A DNA stretch of 64,000 nucleotides from Brevundimonas intermedia (GCF_027922165.1 NZ_BSFD01000011.1:623253-687252), one strand, 5' to 3'. Positions 38,951-49,003 are shown, numbered from the stretch's first letter. Program-made: numbers and translations. Notes: generated from the sequence alone by a model not told the origin.

Positions 38951-41656
38951 ATGTTCAACCGAATTTGCGCTGCGATTGTGATCGCGAGCGCGCTGCTTGG
39001 GGGACCGGCAGCCGCTCAGGCAGATCCTATCACCTCCCCGCATGAGGCGTTCGGGCATGACGTCGGCGAAGACTATCGGCTGATCAACTACCGGCAGTTC
39101 GAAGCCTATCTCCATACGCTCGCCGGCCAGTCGGATCGTATGAAGCTGATCGAGATCGGCAAGACGACCGAAGGGCGAACCCAGTATGTCGCTGCGGTCT
39201 CCTCTCCAGCGAACATCGCCCGCCTGGATCACTACCGCGACATCGCGCAACGCCTGGCCAAGGCCGAGGGCGTCGATGAAGCGCAAGCACGGGCCCTGGC
39301 CGCTGAGGGCAAGGCCGTCGTCTGGATCGACGGCGGCCTTCACGCGACCGAGACCGTTCCGCCCCAGGCCCTGATCGCCGCCGTCCATGAATGGCTGACG
39401 GCCCAGGATCCGGAGGCCCTGCGGGTCTTGGACGACGTGATCATCCTGTTCGCGCCGCTCAATCCGGACGGCTGGGATCTGGTGGCGGACTGGTACATGC
39501 GGGAGGCGGACCCGGAGAAACGGGAGTTCGCCAGCCTGCCGCGCCTGTATCAGGCCTATGTCGGCCACGACAACAATCGCGACTACTATCTGTCGGCGAT
39601 GACGGAGACGACCAACGTCAACCGCATGCTGTTCCGGGAGTGGTTCCCCCAGATCGTCTACAACCACCACCAGTCCGCGCCGGCGGGGACGGTCGTCTTC
39701 ATGCCGCCGTTCCGGGACCCCTTCAACTACAACTACGATCCTCTGGCGATGACCGCTCTGTCAGAGGTCGGCGCCGCCATGCACAACCGGCTGGTCGCCG
39801 AAGGCAAGCCCGGCGCGACCATGCGCAGCGGCGCCCGGTACTCCACCTGGAACAACGGGATGGAGCGTTCAATCACCTATTTCCATAACTCCATCGGCCT
39901 GCTGACGGAGATCACCGGGCACCCCACGCCGAGCCGCATCGCCCTGGTTCCGGACAACCAACTGCCGCGCAACGATCTGCCGGCCCCCATCGCGCCGCAG
40001 ACCTGGCGCTTCCGGCAATCCATCCACTATTCGCTGTCGATCAATCGCGCGGTGCTGGACTATGCGTCGCGCAACCGCGACCGACTGCTGTTCAACATCT
40101 GGCGGATGGGTTCGAACGCCATTGCACGGGGCGAGACCGACACCTGGCGGGTCACCCCCTCTCGCATTGAGGCCCTGAAGACAGCGGCGAGCCAGGGCGG
40201 ACGATCGGTCGATCCCGCCCTGTACGACAAGGTGTTGCGCGACCCGGCGCTGCGCGATCCGCGCGCCTATGTCATCCCGGCGGACCAGGCCGATTTGCCG
40301 ACCGCGATCGCCTTCCTCAACAGCCTGATCAAGACCGGGGTGGACGTCGATCGCGCCACCCGCGCCTTCTCCATCTCCGGAAAGTCCTATCCGGCCGGCT
40401 CCTTCGTCGTGCGGACGAACCAGGCCTATCGGCCGCACGTCCTGGACATGTTCGAGCCGCAGGACCATCCGCACGACCTGCAGTATCCCGGCGGCCCGCC
40501 GGCCCTGCCCTATGACGCCACCGGCTATACGCTCGCACTCCAGATGGGGGTGAAGTTCGACCGGATTCTCGATCCGTTCGAGGCGCCGCTGGAACCAGTG
40601 CCCGATCTCATTTCCGTCCCGGCCGGTCAGGTTCGAGGACAGGGCAAGGCGGGCTTCATCATCGACCATGCGGCGGTCAACAGCTTCATCCTGACCAATC
40701 GCCTGCTGAAGGCGGGGCAGCCGGTCTTCTGGCAGAAGGCCGAGGTGCGTGTCGGCGCCCGCACCCTGGCGCCGGGCGCCTTGTGGATCCCGGCAAGCGA
40801 CGTGTCGCGCGACCTCGTTGAACAGGCGGTCGCCGACCTCGGCCTGAACGCCGAGGCCGTGGCGCGCGCGCCGGGCGGAGACGCCATCGCGCTGAAGCCT
40901 GTGCGGATCGGTCTGGTGGATCGTTACGGCGGCTCCATGTCGGCCGGCTGGACCCGCTGGCTGCTGGAGCAGTTCGAGTATCCCTTCGAGGTCGTCTATC
41001 CCCAGCGTCTCGACGCGGGAGACCTGAAGGAGGATTTCGACGTCCTTGTCTTCGCGCCCGATCTGCTGCCCGGCGACTTCCCGAACGGAGCGGGGCGCGG
41101 GCAGCCGGATCCTGAGACGATTCCCGAAGCCTATCGATCTTGGCTGGGCGCCGTCACGCGCGAGAAGACCCTGCCGCAGCTGACCCGCTTCGCCGAGGCC
41201 GGGGGCACGATCGTGACCGCCGGTTCGGCCCACAAACTGGCCCTGGCCCTGGGAGCGCCGGTCGACGACGTCCTGTCGACCGAAAACAAGCCCCTGCCCT
41301 CCACCGACTTCTTCATCCCCGGTGCTCTGCTGGCGGTGGATGTCGATCCCGCCGACCCGCTGGCCTATGGCCTCCCGGCCCGACTGAATGTCTTCTTCGA
41401 CGAGAACGCCGCCTTCACGGCGCGGGGGGACGCAGGGGTCGCCGCCCGCTATGCCTCGCCCGCCGTCGTGTCCAGCGGCTGGGCCATCGGTCCGGAGAAG
41501 CTGGCCGGCGCCGCCGCCGTGGTGAATGCGCCAATGGGCCAGGGGCGGCTGATCATCCTGGGGCCTGACGTCATCAATCGCGCCCAGGCCCGCGCCTCGG
41601 TCCGCCTATTGTTCAACGCCCTGTTCTACGGCCCCGCCGCCGCGCCGGGATCCTGA
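38951..41656 (+). CDS. M14-family zinc carboxypeptidase, exported
   Basis: A 901-residue protein with signal peptide MFNRICAAIVIASALLGGPAAAQA. The M14 domain shows the HxxE zinc pair in GGLHATETVP, the substrate region LNPDGWDL, GHDNNRDYY and the third His region YNHHQSAPAG. The C-terminal 400 residues carry a further alpha/beta part that is common in long alphaproteobacterial M14 proteins. It should trim C-terminal residues from peptides in the periplasm. It faces the DLH-symporter-receptor unit across a shared terminator. Confidence 0.9.
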   Translation: MFNRICAAIVIASALLGGPAAAQADPITSPHEAFGHDVGEDYRLINYRQFEAYLHTLAGQSDRMKLIEIGKTTEGRTQYVAAVSSPANIARLDHYRDIAQRLAKAEGVDEAQARALAAEGKAVVWIDGGLHATETVPPQALIAAVHEWLTAQDPEALRVLDDVIILFAPLNPDGWDLVADWYMREADPEKREFASLPRLYQAYVGHDNNRDYYLSAMTETTNVNRMLFREWFPQIVYNHHQSAPAGTVVFMPPFRDPFNYNYDPLAMTALSEVGAAMHNRLVAEGKPGATMRSGARYSTWNNGMERSITYFHNSIGLLTEITGHPTPSRIALVPDNQLPRNDLPAPIAPQTWRFRQSIHYSLSINRAVLDYASRNRDRLLFNIWRMGSNAIARGETDTWRVTPSRIEALKTAASQGGRSVDPALYDKVLRDPALRDPRAYVIPADQADLPTAIAFLNSLIKTGVDVDRATRAFSISGKSYPAGSFVVRTNQAYRPHVLDMFEPQDHPHDLQYPGGPPALPYDATGYTLALQMGVKFDRILDPFEAPLEPVPDLISVPAGQVRGQGKAGFIIDHAAVNSFILTNRLLKAGQPVFWQKAEVRVGARTLAPGALWIPASDVSRDLVEQAVADLGLNAEAVARAPGGDAIALKPVRIGLVDRYGGSMSAGWTRWLLEQFEYPFEVVYPQRLDAGDLKEDFDVLVFAPDLLPGDFPNGAGRGQPDPETIPEAYRSWLGAVTREKTLPQLTRFAEAGGTIVTAGSAHKLALALGAPVDDVLSTENKPLPSTDFFIPGALLAVDVDPADPLAYGLPARLNVFFDENAAFTARGDAGVAARYASPAVVSSGWAIGPEKLAGAAAVVNAPMGQGRLIILGPDVINRAQARASVRLLFNALFYGPAAAPGS

Positions 41657-41662
41657 AACGAA

Positions 41663-41694
41663 AGAGGGCGTCGGCCCTGTCGCCGACGCCCTCT
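41663..41694. terminator. Bidirectional terminator
   Basis: A perfect 13-bp stem (agagggcgtcggc/gccgacgccctct) with a 6-nt loop lies between convergent genes, 6 bp past the M14 stop. Confidence 0.75.
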
Positions 41695-41712
41695 CCTCGC
41701 CTTGATCTGAAG

Positions 41713-42627
41713 TCAGCGGGGAGCCAGTTGAGCTTCGAAAAAGCGATCGACCCGACCGCGAATGTCCTGGGTGGCGACGGCATTGGCTGCGACCGCCTGC
41801 CGGCTGCGGCTGGGATCGTCGAAACCGTGCGCCGCGTCCGGATAGACGGTCAGATTGACCGGAGCGCCCGCCGCCTGCGCGCGATCAACCAGGGTCCGGC
41901 AGCTTTCAGGCGACACCTCCTGGTCGGCCGTACCGATGAAGACCTCGACCGGCGCATAGGTCTTGTAGGCTTGTCGGAACCGGCCCTGGAGGCCGCAGCC
42001 CGGGTAGAGGGCGAGCCCCGCCCGGAAGCCGATCCGGCGTATGTCCCCCGGCTTGTCGTCCGCAAGTGCCGCCAGGACGGTGCTGGCGCCGTTGGAAAAG
42101 CCCATCAGTCCGATACGATCGTCCGCCACACCGTCCACGCCGCGCAGGAACCGCAGCGCGCCATAGGCGTCCAGCGGTCGTATCGTCACCTCATTGATCT
42201 CCGGCGGCCGCGAACTGTAGGTTCCCGCTGCAAAACCGGTCGGATAGCCCCGCGGCCCGAAGCTATCGACCACCAGGACGAAATAGCCACGGTCAGTCCA
42301 GTAGGCGGCCCAGAACTTGAGCCGTAGAGTCAGGTTCTGCGCCTCATAGACTCCGTCAGCCAGGGACGAATAGACGCCGCCCCGACCGTGCATCAGCACC
42401 ACGGCCGGGGCTCCGCCTTCCGGCGTCGGCCCCGCAGGCCGAAACAGATAGCCGACCAGTTCGGTGCGCGCCTCGTCCATGCTGCGAAACACGATCCGCT
42501 CGTCGACGGTCTGTACGGTCGCGGGCGGCGTCGCTGCGTCCTGTCGGGCAGAGGCCGGCGTGGATGCCGCCAGCGCCGCAGCGGCAGCGGCAGCGGCAGC
42601 GACCGCCATCATCAGTCGCTTCGTCAT
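41713..42627 (-). CDS. Dienelactone hydrolase-like alpha/beta hydrolase, exported
   Basis: A 304-residue protein with a signal peptide that includes a polyalanine run. The alpha/beta hydrolase triad is visible: Ser in GLMGFSNGAST, Asp in VFIGTADQEVSP and His in YPDAAHGFDDPS; VVLMHGRGGVYSS gives the oxyanion region. DLH-like proteins hydrolyse esters or lactones; with an export signal it would act in the periplasm. It is the last gene of the minus-strand unit fecI-fecR-receptor-symporter. Confidence 0.88.
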   Translation of the reverse strand: MTKRLMMAVAAAAAAAAALAASTPASARQDAATPPATVQTVDERIVFRSMDEARTELVGYLFRPAGPTPEGGAPAVVLMHGRGGVYSSLADGVYEAQNLTLRLKFWAAYWTDRGYFVLVVDSFGPRGYPTGFAAGTYSSRPPEINEVTIRPLDAYGALRFLRGVDGVADDRIGLMGFSNGASTVLAALADDKPGDIRRIGFRAGLALYPGCGLQGRFRQAYKTYAPVEVFIGTADQEVSPESCRTLVDRAQAAGAPVNLTVYPDAAHGFDDPSRSRQAVAANAVATQDIRGRVDRFFEAQLAPR

Positions 42628-42742
42628 CCCATTCTCCAATGAAGACAGATTCGTGATTTCCTCTCAGGGGATGACCGCCGCTGAATCGGGTCAGCGCAGG
42701 GCGCGAGGGTCAGTCGGGCGGCCAGCAGCGGTTGGAGACGGC

Positions 42743-44035
42743 TCATTCCAGCGGTCTTTCCTTGTAGGTTGCGAGGTCCAATTCACCCTCCATACGGGCG
42801 ACGGCGACGGCCACGGCCAGATCGCTGGTGCAGTTCGGCACGGTGCGGATCATATCGAGCGGCCGGTCGAACGGCAGGATGAAGCCGACGATCAAAGCTG
42901 TTTGCTCGGGCCCTAGCCCAATCACGGAAAGAACCGCCGCCAGGAGAAACAGCGAGGCTGACGGCACAGGCGCGGCGCCCAGGGCCACAAGGGCCGTCAC
43001 TGCGACTATGGCCAGATAATCGGCCGGCCCCAGGGCGACGCCGAACACCTGGGCGGAAAAGGCGGCCAGCAGGCCGACATAGAGGGCGGTTCCGTCCATG
43101 CTGAGCGTCACCCCCAGCGGCAGCACCGTCGAGGCGATGGCCGGACTGACGCCGAGATTCCGCTGCGCCACCCTCAGCGCCACAGGCAGGGTGGCCGCAC
43201 TGGACGATGTCGAAAAGGCCACCGCCACGGCGTCAACGATGTCGCGGTAGAACGGCAAGACAGGGACACGTGCGATCATTCGCAAAACGGCGGCGTGGAC
43301 GATGAAGGTCTGAATCGCGGCGCCCAGGAGCACACAGCAGGACAGCCGCAACACGCTGACGAAGGCCGAGGGGCCGCTGGTTCCCACCACCCAGGCGATC
43401 AGAGCGAAGACGCCGAACGGGGCCAGTTCCATCACGAACTGAACGACGCGCAGCAGAACGGCTGAACCCGACTCCAGAACCCGCCGCAAGGGTCGCCCCT
43501 CCTCACCCGTCACCAGCAACGCAGCGCCGATCAGCAGAGCGAAGAAGATGACGGCGAGGACGTCGCCCTCCGCCATGGCTGCGATGGGATTCAGGGGTAC
43601 GATGTTCGTCAGGGTTGTGGTTAGGTCTTGCTCTGAGGACAGGGGTGCGGGGACGACCCCGTCGAGATCGACGCCGGCGCCCGGCTGGATCAGCGCGCCT
43701 AGGCCCAGCCCGATGGCCGCACCGCTCAGCATCAAGCCGAAATAGAGGAGCATGGTCTTGAGGCCGGCCGATCCCAGCCGCGCCGGATCGGACATGGCGG
43801 ATACGCCTGCGGCGACGGTGACGAAGACCAGCGGGGTCACCAGCATGCGGATGAGGCGAACGAAGAGATCGCCGATCCATTTCAGGTCCTGGGCGCGCTC
43901 ACCCAGCACCACGCCTGCGATCGCGCCAAGCGCTAGACCCATCAGGATCCGTCGCCACAGCGGCGTGGCGAACCATAGGCGCGCCGCAAGTAGAGCCGGT
44001 CGGAACAAGTCCGCCGAAGGCGCATGCGAAGACAT
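42743..44035 (-). CDS. Dicarboxylate/amino acid:cation symporter (DAACS)
   Basis: A 430-residue inner-membrane carrier of the GltP/DctA family with about eight helices and two hairpins. Signature regions: FVRLIRMLVTPLVFVTVAAGVS, the serine-rich loop AVAFSTSSSAATLPVALRVA, and the NMDGT-like LGVTLSMDGTALYVGLLAAF. DRPLDMIRTVPNCTSDLAVAV lies in the last helix. Likely cargo is glutamate, aspartate or C4-dicarboxylates. The start at 44035 (MSSHAPSADLF) lies 53 bp after the TonB receptor stop, so they share a transcript. Confidence 0.93.
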   Translation of the reverse strand: MSSHAPSADLFRPALLAARLWFATPLWRRILMGLALGAIAGVVLGERAQDLKWIGDLFVRLIRMLVTPLVFVTVAAGVSAMSDPARLGSAGLKTMLLYFGLMLSGAAIGLGLGALIQPGAGVDLDGVVPAPLSSEQDLTTTLTNIVPLNPIAAMAEGDVLAVIFFALLIGAALLVTGEEGRPLRRVLESGSAVLLRVVQFVMELAPFGVFALIAWVVGTSGPSAFVSVLRLSCCVLLGAAIQTFIVHAAVLRMIARVPVLPFYRDIVDAVAVAFSTSSSAATLPVALRVAQRNLGVSPAIASTVLPLGVTLSMDGTALYVGLLAAFSAQVFGVALGPADYLAIVAVTALVALGAAPVPSASLFLLAAVLSVIGLGPEQTALIVGFILPFDRPLDMIRTVPNCTSDLAVAVAVARMEGELDLATYKERPLE

Positions 44036-44087
44036 GTCGATGTCCTGGAAGGCTCGGGCGAGGCGGGCGCTCGCCCGAGCGCTGTCG

Positions 44088-47000
44088 TCAGAAGGACTTG
44101 CGGATGCTGGCGTACCACCAGCGGCCACGATTGGAATGGACGCTGCCGGTGTAGCCGAACCTTTCGTCGGCCAGCGGCGGATCCTCATCGAAGAGATTGC
44201 GCGCGCCGACGCGGACGCGCGCGCCGTCCAGCGGGCCGCCCTTGTCGAACTCATACTGGACGTAGAGGTTATGGGTCAGCCACTCGTCCACCACCCAATA
44301 GTCATCGGTGTCCACATAGGTGGCGCTGGTGTCGACGAAGTCGGAGACGTAGCTGGTGTACCAACCGGAGGTCCACTGGCCCAGATCCCAGGTCAAGGAC
44401 GCCGTGAACTTCCACTCCGGTCTGCCGTTCTGTCCGATGAGGTCTTCGACGCCGCCGACCGTCACGCCCGCGATCGTGCCGTTAGCCAAGGCGTCGAGCA
44501 GGGTCTGATGCTGCTCGCTGGCCTCCTGATACAGCTTCAGCTTTTGACTCGCATTGAGGCTGAGGCGCCAGTTTCCCACCGGGGTGTCGCGCAGCGTGTA
44601 GAACAGGCGGAAATCGAGACCTTCGGACTCGCGCGGTTGCAGGTTCATGTAGTCGTCCTTGATGGACAACAGGTCGCCCACAGGGGCCAGGCCGGCCGCC
44701 GCAGCGTCGGCGATCTGCTGGGCGTCGGGATCAGCCCGGACGACGTTGGGGTTCGAGCTGCCGATCTCACGCAGATAATAGTCCATGATCAGTTGGTTGG
44801 TGCCGCCGAAAATCCCGACCAAGTCCTCCTGACGAATCTTCCAGTAATCGACGGTCAGCGTCAGATCGCCGAACCGGTCGGACCAGAGCTCAGGTTCGAA
44901 CACCAGGCCCAGGCTGATGTTTTCGGAGTTCTCCGCCTTCAGGTCCTTATTCCCCGACCGTTTTTCGATACGGTCCTCGCTGGTGCAGTAGTCATTGCTG
45001 GTGGTCAGCGTCGGAATCGCGCCGATGGCCAGTTGCACCGCACAGGCGGCGTAGTCGCGTCGGCTGTTCGATCGTTCGAAATCCGGCTGGTAGAGTTGAA
45101 GCAGGTTCGGCGCGCGGAAGCCTTCCGACCAGGCGCTGCGGAACATCAGCCAGGACGTTGGACGATAGGCCAGCGCCACCTTGGGCGCGCCGACCGTCCC
45201 GAACAGGGTGTAGTTCTCCACGCGTCCTGCGATCTGGACATCGATCGACTGCACCAGCGGGATGTTCATCTCCGGCGAAACGACCGGAACGGCCAATTCC
45301 AGGAAGGCCGAATAGACGTTGCGCGCGCCCGAGCTGTCCGGCGTGTAGGAGACGCCCATGACGTCGCTCTGCGACACGGCGCCGGCCAGGTCCGTAAAGG
45401 TGATGGTTCCGTCCAGACGCGGATCGCGATCTTCGGCGAAGGTCTCCCGGCGCGCCTCAACCCCCGCAGCCAGACCGATGTGTCCCGCCGGCACCGGGTA
45501 GAAATCGCCCTTGGAGACTTTGAAGTCCCACTGCATCAGTTCCGTCTCGGCGTAGCGGTAAACCTTGACCATGAAGCTGTCGATCGTCTCCTGGCTGTTC
45601 AGTCCCGTCGCACCGTCCTGAGGATTGGTCAGATCACCGCCCGCGAAGGGGTTATAAGCGTCTGGGGTCGTCCCGTTGATCGCGCCCTGGAGCAAGGTCA
45701 TGCTGACACCGTCCATTTCGTCAGTGGTTTCAGCCTTGCTGTAGAGCAAGGCGCTTTCCCAATCGAAACCGGAGCGTTCGCCGCGCAAACCGCCCAAGTA
45801 CCGGGTCGTGACGTTCTCGACCTCCACCTCCCGATAACCCAGGTCGGCGAAACGGTAGTCCTGAATCTGGATCGCAGACCCGGTCGTCGGCACGCCGGAC
45901 AGTCCGCTCAGCCGGGCCGTCACGCCAGTGGCGCCGAACGGATTCCAGTAGGCGGTCGGCGACATGAGCACGCGCTGAGTGTCCAACGGCGTGTCCTGCT
46001 GCCGCTGGGACCAAGTCTCACCCCAGTAATAGCTCAGCTCGCCGAAGAACTCGACGCCGTTGTCGAACTTGTGGTTGACGAAGGTGAACAGGTTGGCGCG
46101 ATCCACCGCCGAACCGATCGTCCGCATCGAATCGAGATCATATCGAAGATTATTGTCCTCGCTCGTCGTCGACAGGGTGGAGTTATCGAAACAGGTGCCC
46201 GTCGTGTAGGCGTTAGTGATGCACCCCGCGTTGGTGCTGGGCTGCACATGGAAAGTGCCGGCCGTCGATGTCAGGGTCGTGCCGTTGACGCGTGTCGTGG
46301 TGCCTGCGTTCCGATAGGTCGTCGGATCCAGTTTTATGCCTTCGGCCCAGGCCGTGATCGTGCTGTAGGTCGCATAGTCGAGACCGGACGCTCGACCGTT
46401 GAACGCCGCCACGCGTCCGGCGACGGTCGCATAGTCCCGTTCCCAGATGTAGAGCGGATCCCGAGTCAGGTAGCTCCCCATGACGGAGACATTGGTCTTG
46501 CCGTTGTTGAAATCCTTGCCGGCCTGGAAATCGAAGGAATATTCCTCCATCCCCCCTTCGTCATGGCCCATGGCGGCCTCGACGGTAAGGCCTTCGAAGT
46601 TGTCGCGCAGGACGTTGTTGACGACGCCGGCCACGGCGTCCGTTCCATAGAGGGCGGCGGCGCCATCGGCCAGAACCTCGACCCGACGCAGGCCGAAGGT
46701 GGGAATGGCGTTGGTGTTGACCGTCTGCACCGGCACATAGTTTTCGATCTGAGTGCCGGGATGCGGAACCAGCCTGCGACCATTCAGCAGCACTAGGGTA
46801 TTGCCCGTGCCGATCGACCGCAGGTCGATCGACGCCACATCGCCCCTCGCATTATTGATGCCGCCGTTATCGCTGTCCGCCTCGTTGAAGCCGACGTCGC
46901 CCATCTGGGCGATAGAGCGATAGAGATCGTCGCCGTCGGTGGCCCCGATCGCATCCAGATCAGACTGGTCGACGACTGTGACCGGCAAGGCCTCGTTTAT

Positions 47001-47378
47001 GCGCGTGCCCCTGATCCGGCTGCCGACGACCACGACCTCCTGGACCTCGGCGGCGCGCGCGTCGCCTGCGCTCCGCTTCTGCAAGATGATGGTCGTCCCC
47101 TCGTGCGAGGCGATGTAAAGATCGGTGCCCTCCAGCAGTCGGCTGATCGCGTCTTCGACGTCCATTTGGCCCGAGACCGCAGGCCCGACCCGGCCGGCAA
47201 GGTGGCCGGTTGGGGCTGAAATTGTCACGCCCGCTTGGCGCGCCAGTTCCGGAATGGCTTGCGCCAGCGGCTGAGCCGCCACGTTGAATTGTCTATCCTG
47301 AGCCGCCGCTCCGTGGGCCGCCGCGACAAGCACTCCCCCCGCCACGCTCGCCGCCAACAATCGCTTCCACGACACCAT
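44088..47378 (-). CDS. TonB-dependent receptor with STN signalling domain
   Basis: A 1096-residue outer-membrane receptor. Start MVSWKRLL at 47378, with GGGGGA upstream. Signal peptide, then an STN domain (RQFNVAAQPLAQAIPELARQAGVTISAPTGHLAGRVGPAVSGQMDVEDAISRLLEGTDLYI), a plug (IRGTRINEALPVTVVDQSDLDAIGATDGDDLYRSI... LVLLNGRRLVPHPG) and a barrel ending in aromatic SIRKSF. The STN domain talks to the FecR protein encoded just upstream. The cargo is unknown. The next gene is a DAACS symporter, suggesting a small acidic amino acid or a peptide-like ligand. Confidence 0.94.
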   Translation of the reverse strand: MVSWKRLLAASVAGGVLVAAAHGAAAQDRQFNVAAQPLAQAIPELARQAGVTISAPTGHLAGRVGPAVSGQMDVEDAISRLLEGTDLYIASHEGTTIILQKRSAGDARAAEVQEVVVVGSRIRGTRINEALPVTVVDQSDLDAIGATDGDDLYRSIAQMGDVGFNEADSDNGGINNARGDVASIDLRSIGTGNTLVLLNGRRLVPHPGTQIENYVPVQTVNTNAIPTFGLRRVEVLADGAAALYGTDAVAGVVNNVLRDNFEGLTVEAAMGHDEGGMEEYSFDFQAGKDFNNGKTNVSVMGSYLTRDPLYIWERDYATVAGRVAAFNGRASGLDYATYSTITAWAEGIKLDPTTYRNAGTTTRVNGTTLTSTAGTFHVQPSTNAGCITNAYTTGTCFDNSTLSTTSEDNNLRYDLDSMRTIGSAVDRANLFTFVNHKFDNGVEFFGELSYYWGETWSQRQQDTPLDTQRVLMSPTAYWNPFGATGVTARLSGLSGVPTTGSAIQIQDYRFADLGYREVEVENVTTRYLGGLRGERSGFDWESALLYSKAETTDEMDGVSMTLLQGAINGTTPDAYNPFAGGDLTNPQDGATGLNSQETIDSFMVKVYRYAETELMQWDFKVSKGDFYPVPAGHIGLAAGVEARRETFAEDRDPRLDGTITFTDLAGAVSQSDVMGVSYTPDSSGARNVYSAFLELAVPVVSPEMNIPLVQSIDVQIAGRVENYTLFGTVGAPKVALAYRPTSWLMFRSAWSEGFRAPNLLQLYQPDFERSNSRRDYAACAVQLAIGAIPTLTTSNDYCTSEDRIEKRSGNKDLKAENSENISLGLVFEPELWSDRFGDLTLTVDYWKIRQEDLVGIFGGTNQLIMDYYLREIGSSNPNVVRADPDAQQIADAAAAGLAPVGDLLSIKDDYMNLQPRESEGLDFRLFYTLRDTPVGNWRLSLNASQKLKLYQEASEQHQTLLDALANGTIAGVTVGGVEDLIGQNGRPEWKFTASLTWDLGQWTSGWYTSYVSDFVDTSATYVDTDDYWVVDEWLTHNLYVQYEFDKGGPLDGARVRVGARNLFDEDPPLADERFGYTGSVHSNRGRWWYASIRKSF

Positions 47379-47472
47379 GAGATCCCCCGATCCATTTTCT
47401 ATGTTCCCCCGGCGCACCGGACATAGACAAGACGGGGGGCGGATCGGGAATCCTCCAGCGTCCGGAAAATAT

Positions 47473-48417
47473 TTAACCGTAACCCAGCAAAATTCGGCTC
47501 GTGCTGATTTCTGCGCGCAGATTCAGGCTGCGCGCCGCCGCTCGCGCAAAGGCCGCCGGATCGTTTGCGTCAAACAGGCCAGTGATTTTCATTTCCGCCA
47601 CGTTTCGATCCGCGAATTCGATCGGGACTTCGCTGAACCGGGCGAACTCAGCGGCGGCCGCATGCAGGCTTTCGTCGTGGAATTCGATCTTGCCGTCGCG
47701 CCAGGCGAGAATCTGGTTGGTCTGGCGCGCGTCTATGGGACGACGGCCTGACACATTGTTTCCGCCGAGACTGATCAATTGGTTGGCGGTCAGGATTTGC
47801 GCCTGCCCCTGCCCCACACGCATATGGACCGAGCCCGCAAGCGCAGCCACTTGAAGCGGAGACTGATTCAAGCGCTTCAACAGGAAAGACCCATCGTAGG
47901 TCGTAAGCACGACGCCGGCCGCTCGCATGACGAAAGGCCGGACAGGATCGACGGCCACCTCAAACAGGGCCTCGCCGTACATCAGCACAACTTCGCGGAC
48001 GGAGCGGGTATAGCGAACGCTGACACGCGAAAGGGTGTTGAGCGTGACAACGCTGCCGTCGTCCAGAGGGACCGACCGGACTTCGCCGCGCACTGTATCC
48101 AGCCGCTGAGAGCGTCGCCAATAGGCCGCAGCCAATCCCGTGCCGCTCAAAATCGCCACGGCGACTCCGGCCGCCAGCAGAGATCGCCGCGCCATCACGG
48201 GTTGCTCGGAAACGGCGGCGCCGCGCAGGGCGGATGCTTGTTTGGAATGAAGCGCTATGGCGCGCGCACGGGCGAAGGCGCCCAAACGACGCGGATCCTC
48301 CGCCGCCCACGCATCGAATTCACGCTGATCCGCAAGTGAAAACGCGCCACGATCAAGCCGCGCAGCCCACATGGCCGCGCGGCGATCGATTTCTTCAGCC
48401 GTTTCCGTCCCTGCCAT
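47473..48417 (-). CDS. fecR: FecR-type anti-sigma factor
   Basis: A 314-residue signal relay. A cytoplasmic part (DRRAAMWAARLDRGAFSLADQREFDAWAAEDPRRLGAFARARAI) with the FecR zinc-like helices precedes one membrane helix (SLLAAGVAVAILSGTGLAAAYW). The periplasmic FecR domain follows (LDTVRGEVRSVPLDDGSVVTLNTLSRVSVRYTRSVREVVLMYGEALFEVAVD). It overlaps fecI by 23 bp and is followed after 94 bp by the STN receptor. The start MAGTETAEEIDRR at 48417 is chosen over earlier Met residues. Confidence 0.9.
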   Translation of the reverse strand: MAGTETAEEIDRRAAMWAARLDRGAFSLADQREFDAWAAEDPRRLGAFARARAIALHSKQASALRGAAVSEQPVMARRSLLAAGVAVAILSGTGLAAAYWRRSQRLDTVRGEVRSVPLDDGSVVTLNTLSRVSVRYTRSVREVVLMYGEALFEVAVDPVRPFVMRAAGVVLTTYDGSFLLKRLNQSPLQVAALAGSVHMRVGQGQAQILTANQLISLGGNNVSGRRPIDARQTNQILAWRDGKIEFHDESLHAAAAEFARFSEVPIEFADRNVAEMKITGLFDANDPAAFARAAARSLNLRAEISTSRILLGYG

Positions 48418-48985
48418 CCGCCCTTCGTCCGATCCGCACGTTCCGCAACCTTGACGCATCTGGAGCATCATATCCTCCATCGGCATACGCGGCCATCAAT
48501 AGGACGAAGGCCTTAGCGATGTGCTTTTCGACGGTGCTTTCAGGGAATCCCGTCTCCTGAGCAATCTGCTTCTGCGAACGCCCCTCCACCCGGCTCAGGA
48601 TGAAGACACGACGCGTCTTATCGGGAAGGCGGTCGATCATTTTCGCGAGAAGCCGAAGTTCGTTGCGGCCCACGACTTCATCTTCCGGCGTCACCCCATC
48701 TGCCGCGATCTGAAGTCTGTCGATATCTGCGACGGCGTCGAGCGGCACCACGCTCTTTCGTCTCAAGCGATCAACTGCAGCGGACTGCGCCGTGCGAAAA
48801 AGATAGGCGCGCACGTTACGGATGGAGCCCACATCCGCGACACCGATCAATTTCGCGTAGGTTTCCTGCACAATATCATCGACGTCCGCTGGCGAAGCCC
48901 CCCGGCGCAACCATGCGCGCAGCGCAGGCTCATGCGGCATCACGCTTCGCGCAAGCCAGAGCGCTGTGTCGTCTGAAACACCCAT
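48395..48985 (-). CDS. fecI: FecI-type ECF sigma factor
   Basis: A 196-residue ECF sigma factor. Region 2 is WLRRGASPADVDDIVQETYAKLIG...RAYLFRTAQSAAVDRLRRK; region 4 is LPDKTRRVFILSRVEGRSQKQIAQETGFPESTVEKHIAKAFVLLMA, matching FecI. Directs transcription of its receptor gene when FecR is released. An alternative ATG six codons upstream exists (49003). Confidence 0.93.
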   Translation of the reverse strand: MGVSDDTALWLARSVMPHEPALRAWLRRGASPADVDDIVQETYAKLIGVADVGSIRNVRAYLFRTAQSAAVDRLRRKSVVPLDAVADIDRLQIAADGVTPEDEVVGRNELRLLAKMIDRLPDKTRRVFILSRVEGRSQKQIAQETGFPESTVEKHIAKAFVLLMAAYADGGYDAPDASRLRNVRIGRRADGRDGNG

Positions 48986-49003
48986 GGGCACAGAGACTGG
49001 CAC

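Noticed and set aside
43752..46796. A 1014-codon open frame on the plus strand opposite the symporter and first receptor gene
   Set aside because: It runs antisense through two clear genes, has no domain, and its composition (Arg, Gln, Val, Gly rich) is what high-GC antisense frames produce.
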